Shown here: positions 44,425 to 45,300 of the stretch, in pieces
How positions within the stretch are numbered: position 1 is the first letter of the stretch
Layout: each line of letters opens with the position of its first letter
Program-made: the position numbers and the translations under genes
Notes under the pieces: generated by a model
Seen by the model: only the letters and a program-made list of their open reading frames with translations
Database searches by the model: none
Told to the model about the DNA's origin: nothing
Source: JBOHUC01 sp050733935
Lineage (GTDB): Bacteria; Eisenbacteria; RBG-16-71-46; DASYSL01
DNA length: 45,300 bases
Assembly: GCA_050733935.1 (NCBI GenBank)
Contig: JBOHUC010000013.1
Location: 1-45,300 of the forward strand
Reading direction: 5' to 3'

Positions 44425-45300
44425 CTAGAACGCCACCGTGAGCCCGACCGTGGGCAGGAACGGCAGCATCGCCACCGGCTGCGCACGGCTGTAGCCGTCC
44501 ACGTACCGGTAGTCGTAGAGATTCTTGTGACCGAGCGCGTTCACGATTTCGGCAAACGCCTGCGCGTGCGTTCCGGCAAGCCGGAACTGCCGCTCGGCGC
44601 GCACGTCCAGACGCTGGTACCACGGGAAGCGTCCGCCGTTGTACTCCCCGAGCACGGGAATCCAGGTCACTCCATCGACGAATTCGGAGACGTCCTCGCG
44701 CCCGACGACGGGCGTATACGGCCGTCCGCTCTGAAGGCGGAGCCGGGCGCCGAGCGTCCACCCCGTCGCGGGACGGACGCGCGCGGCGAGCGCGATCGCG
44801 TGCCGGATGTCCTGCGACGGCGCATAGGTCGGCTCGCCCTCCGCATCGCGGTAGTCGACCTTGCCGAGCGTGTACGAGATCCAGGCGTCCCAGCGACGGT
44901 GCGGCAGGCGCGCGAGGAATTCGATTCCGCGCGCGGTGCCCGAGCCCGTGTTGACGAACGGCGGCGCGCCTTCGGGCGCCTGCTCGTCGAACACGATCAG
45001 GTCCGAAAGGCGCTTCCAGTAGCCCTCGACCGAGAGGCGTGTGCCGTTCGGTTCCGTCCGGCTCACGCCGAGCGTGTAGTGATCCGCGCGCTCCGCCCCG
45101 AGCACCGGATTTCCCATCGTCGGATCGGCTTCGAGCCGATCGCCCGGAAACTGCCGGTACGAGCCGGCCGATCCCGTCACCATGACGCCCGGCGCGGGCG
45201 TCGCCCACGCGAAGCGGAAACGCGGTGTCGGCAGCGTCTGGCCGCTCCGCGAGCTGTGCTCGACGCGCACGCCCGCCGTGACTGTGACCGCCGAATCCGC
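44425..45300 (-). CDS. TonB-dependent receptor, C-terminal part (5' end cut by window)
   Basis: The frame is open to the window end, giving about 291 residues of the C-terminal barrel. Strands alternate with turns as in TonB-dependent receptors: GVSRTEPNGTRLSVEGYWKR, NTGSGTARGIEFLARLPHR, WDAWISYTLGKVDYRD, LRLQSGRPYTPVVGRE, LDVRAERQF, QAFAEIVNALGHKNLYDY. The chain ends in Phe (TVGLTVAF), the usual outer membrane insertion signal. The plug domain and TonB box are outside the window, so the ligand cannot be guessed. Confidence 0.85.
   Translation of the reverse strand, partial: ADSAVTVTAGVRVEHSSRSGQTLPTPRFRFAWATPAPGVMVTGSAGSYRQFPGDRLEADPTMGNPVLGAERADHYTLGVSRTEPNGTRLSVEGYWKRLSDLIVFDEQAPEGAPPFVNTGSGTARGIEFLARLPHRRWDAWISYTLGKVDYRDAEGEPTYAPSQDIRHAIALAARVRPATGWTLGARLRLQSGRPYTPVVGREDVSEFVDGVTWIPVLGEYNGGRFPWYQRLDVRAERQFRLAGTHAQAFAEIVNALGHKNLYDYRYVDGYSRAQPVAMLPFLPTVGLTVAF

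Overview
The window is 45.3 kb of very GC-rich bacterial DNA, almost fully coding, with genes on both strands in tight operons (many ATGA, GTGA or TGATG stop/start overlaps). An Omp85-type barrel, a TonB-dependent receptor, secreted proteins and short AT-poor promoters point to a free-living diderm bacterium. The gene mix resembles uncultured high-GC lineages such as Eisenbacteria or Gemmatimonadota, but I cannot fix the phylum from sequence alone. I see no rRNA, tRNA, CRISPR array, insertion sequence, phage gene or integrase. The window edges cut two genes, a transporter on the left and a TonB-dependent receptor on the right.

Layout. (1) 1-7907: an Npt/TLC-type transporter (minus strand) diverges from a four-gene operon: Omp85-like barrel, secreted protein with kinase-like catalytic motifs, metallophosphoesterase, second Npt/TLC-type transporter. 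(2) 14592-7911 (minus): an acyl-CoA oxidation operon with three acyl-CoA dehydrogenases, thiolase, 3-hydroxyacyl-CoA dehydrogenase and a DUF362 protein, behind a recognisable sigma-70-like promoter. (3) 18574-14789 (minus): DinB, CPBP protease and AlkZ-like glycosylase in one overlapping operon, then a secreted tandem NTF2-like protein. A lone GNAT acetyltransferase lies at 18733-19221. (4) 23004-19296 (minus): ECF sigma factor, anti-sigma factor and two secreted DUF4097 proteins, with a probable self-regulated ECF promoter. (5) 23398-28887 (plus): GcvT-like protein, two FAD oxidoreductases and a Rieske oxygenase, all overlapping, probably a demethylation or amine-degradation pathway. (6) 37459-28910 (minus): MeaB, split B12-dependent acyl-CoA mutase interrupted by a TylF-type methyltransferase, FMN reductase, two-subunit 3-oxoacid CoA-transferase, small membrane protein and S9 peptidase. 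(7) 43594-37553 (minus): a secreted TIM-barrel protein and a nucleotide-sugar/glycosyltransferase set. (8) 45300-43724 (minus): TonB-dependent receptor fragment and a small secreted protein.

How they fit together. The mutase carries Phe and Gln at the two positions that hold the carboxylate in methylmalonyl-CoA mutase. This is the isobutyryl-CoA mutase pattern. Isobutyryl-CoA would become butyryl-CoA, which the operon at 7911-14592 could oxidise to acetoacetyl-CoA, and the CoA-transferase handles acetoacetate. No enoyl-CoA hydratase and no electron-transfer flavoprotein are in the window, so those steps must be encoded elsewhere.

The two least understood loci are the transporter/barrel/kinase-like/phosphoesterase locus and the GcvT/FAD/FAD/Rieske operon. 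They are the best candidates for undescribed systems.
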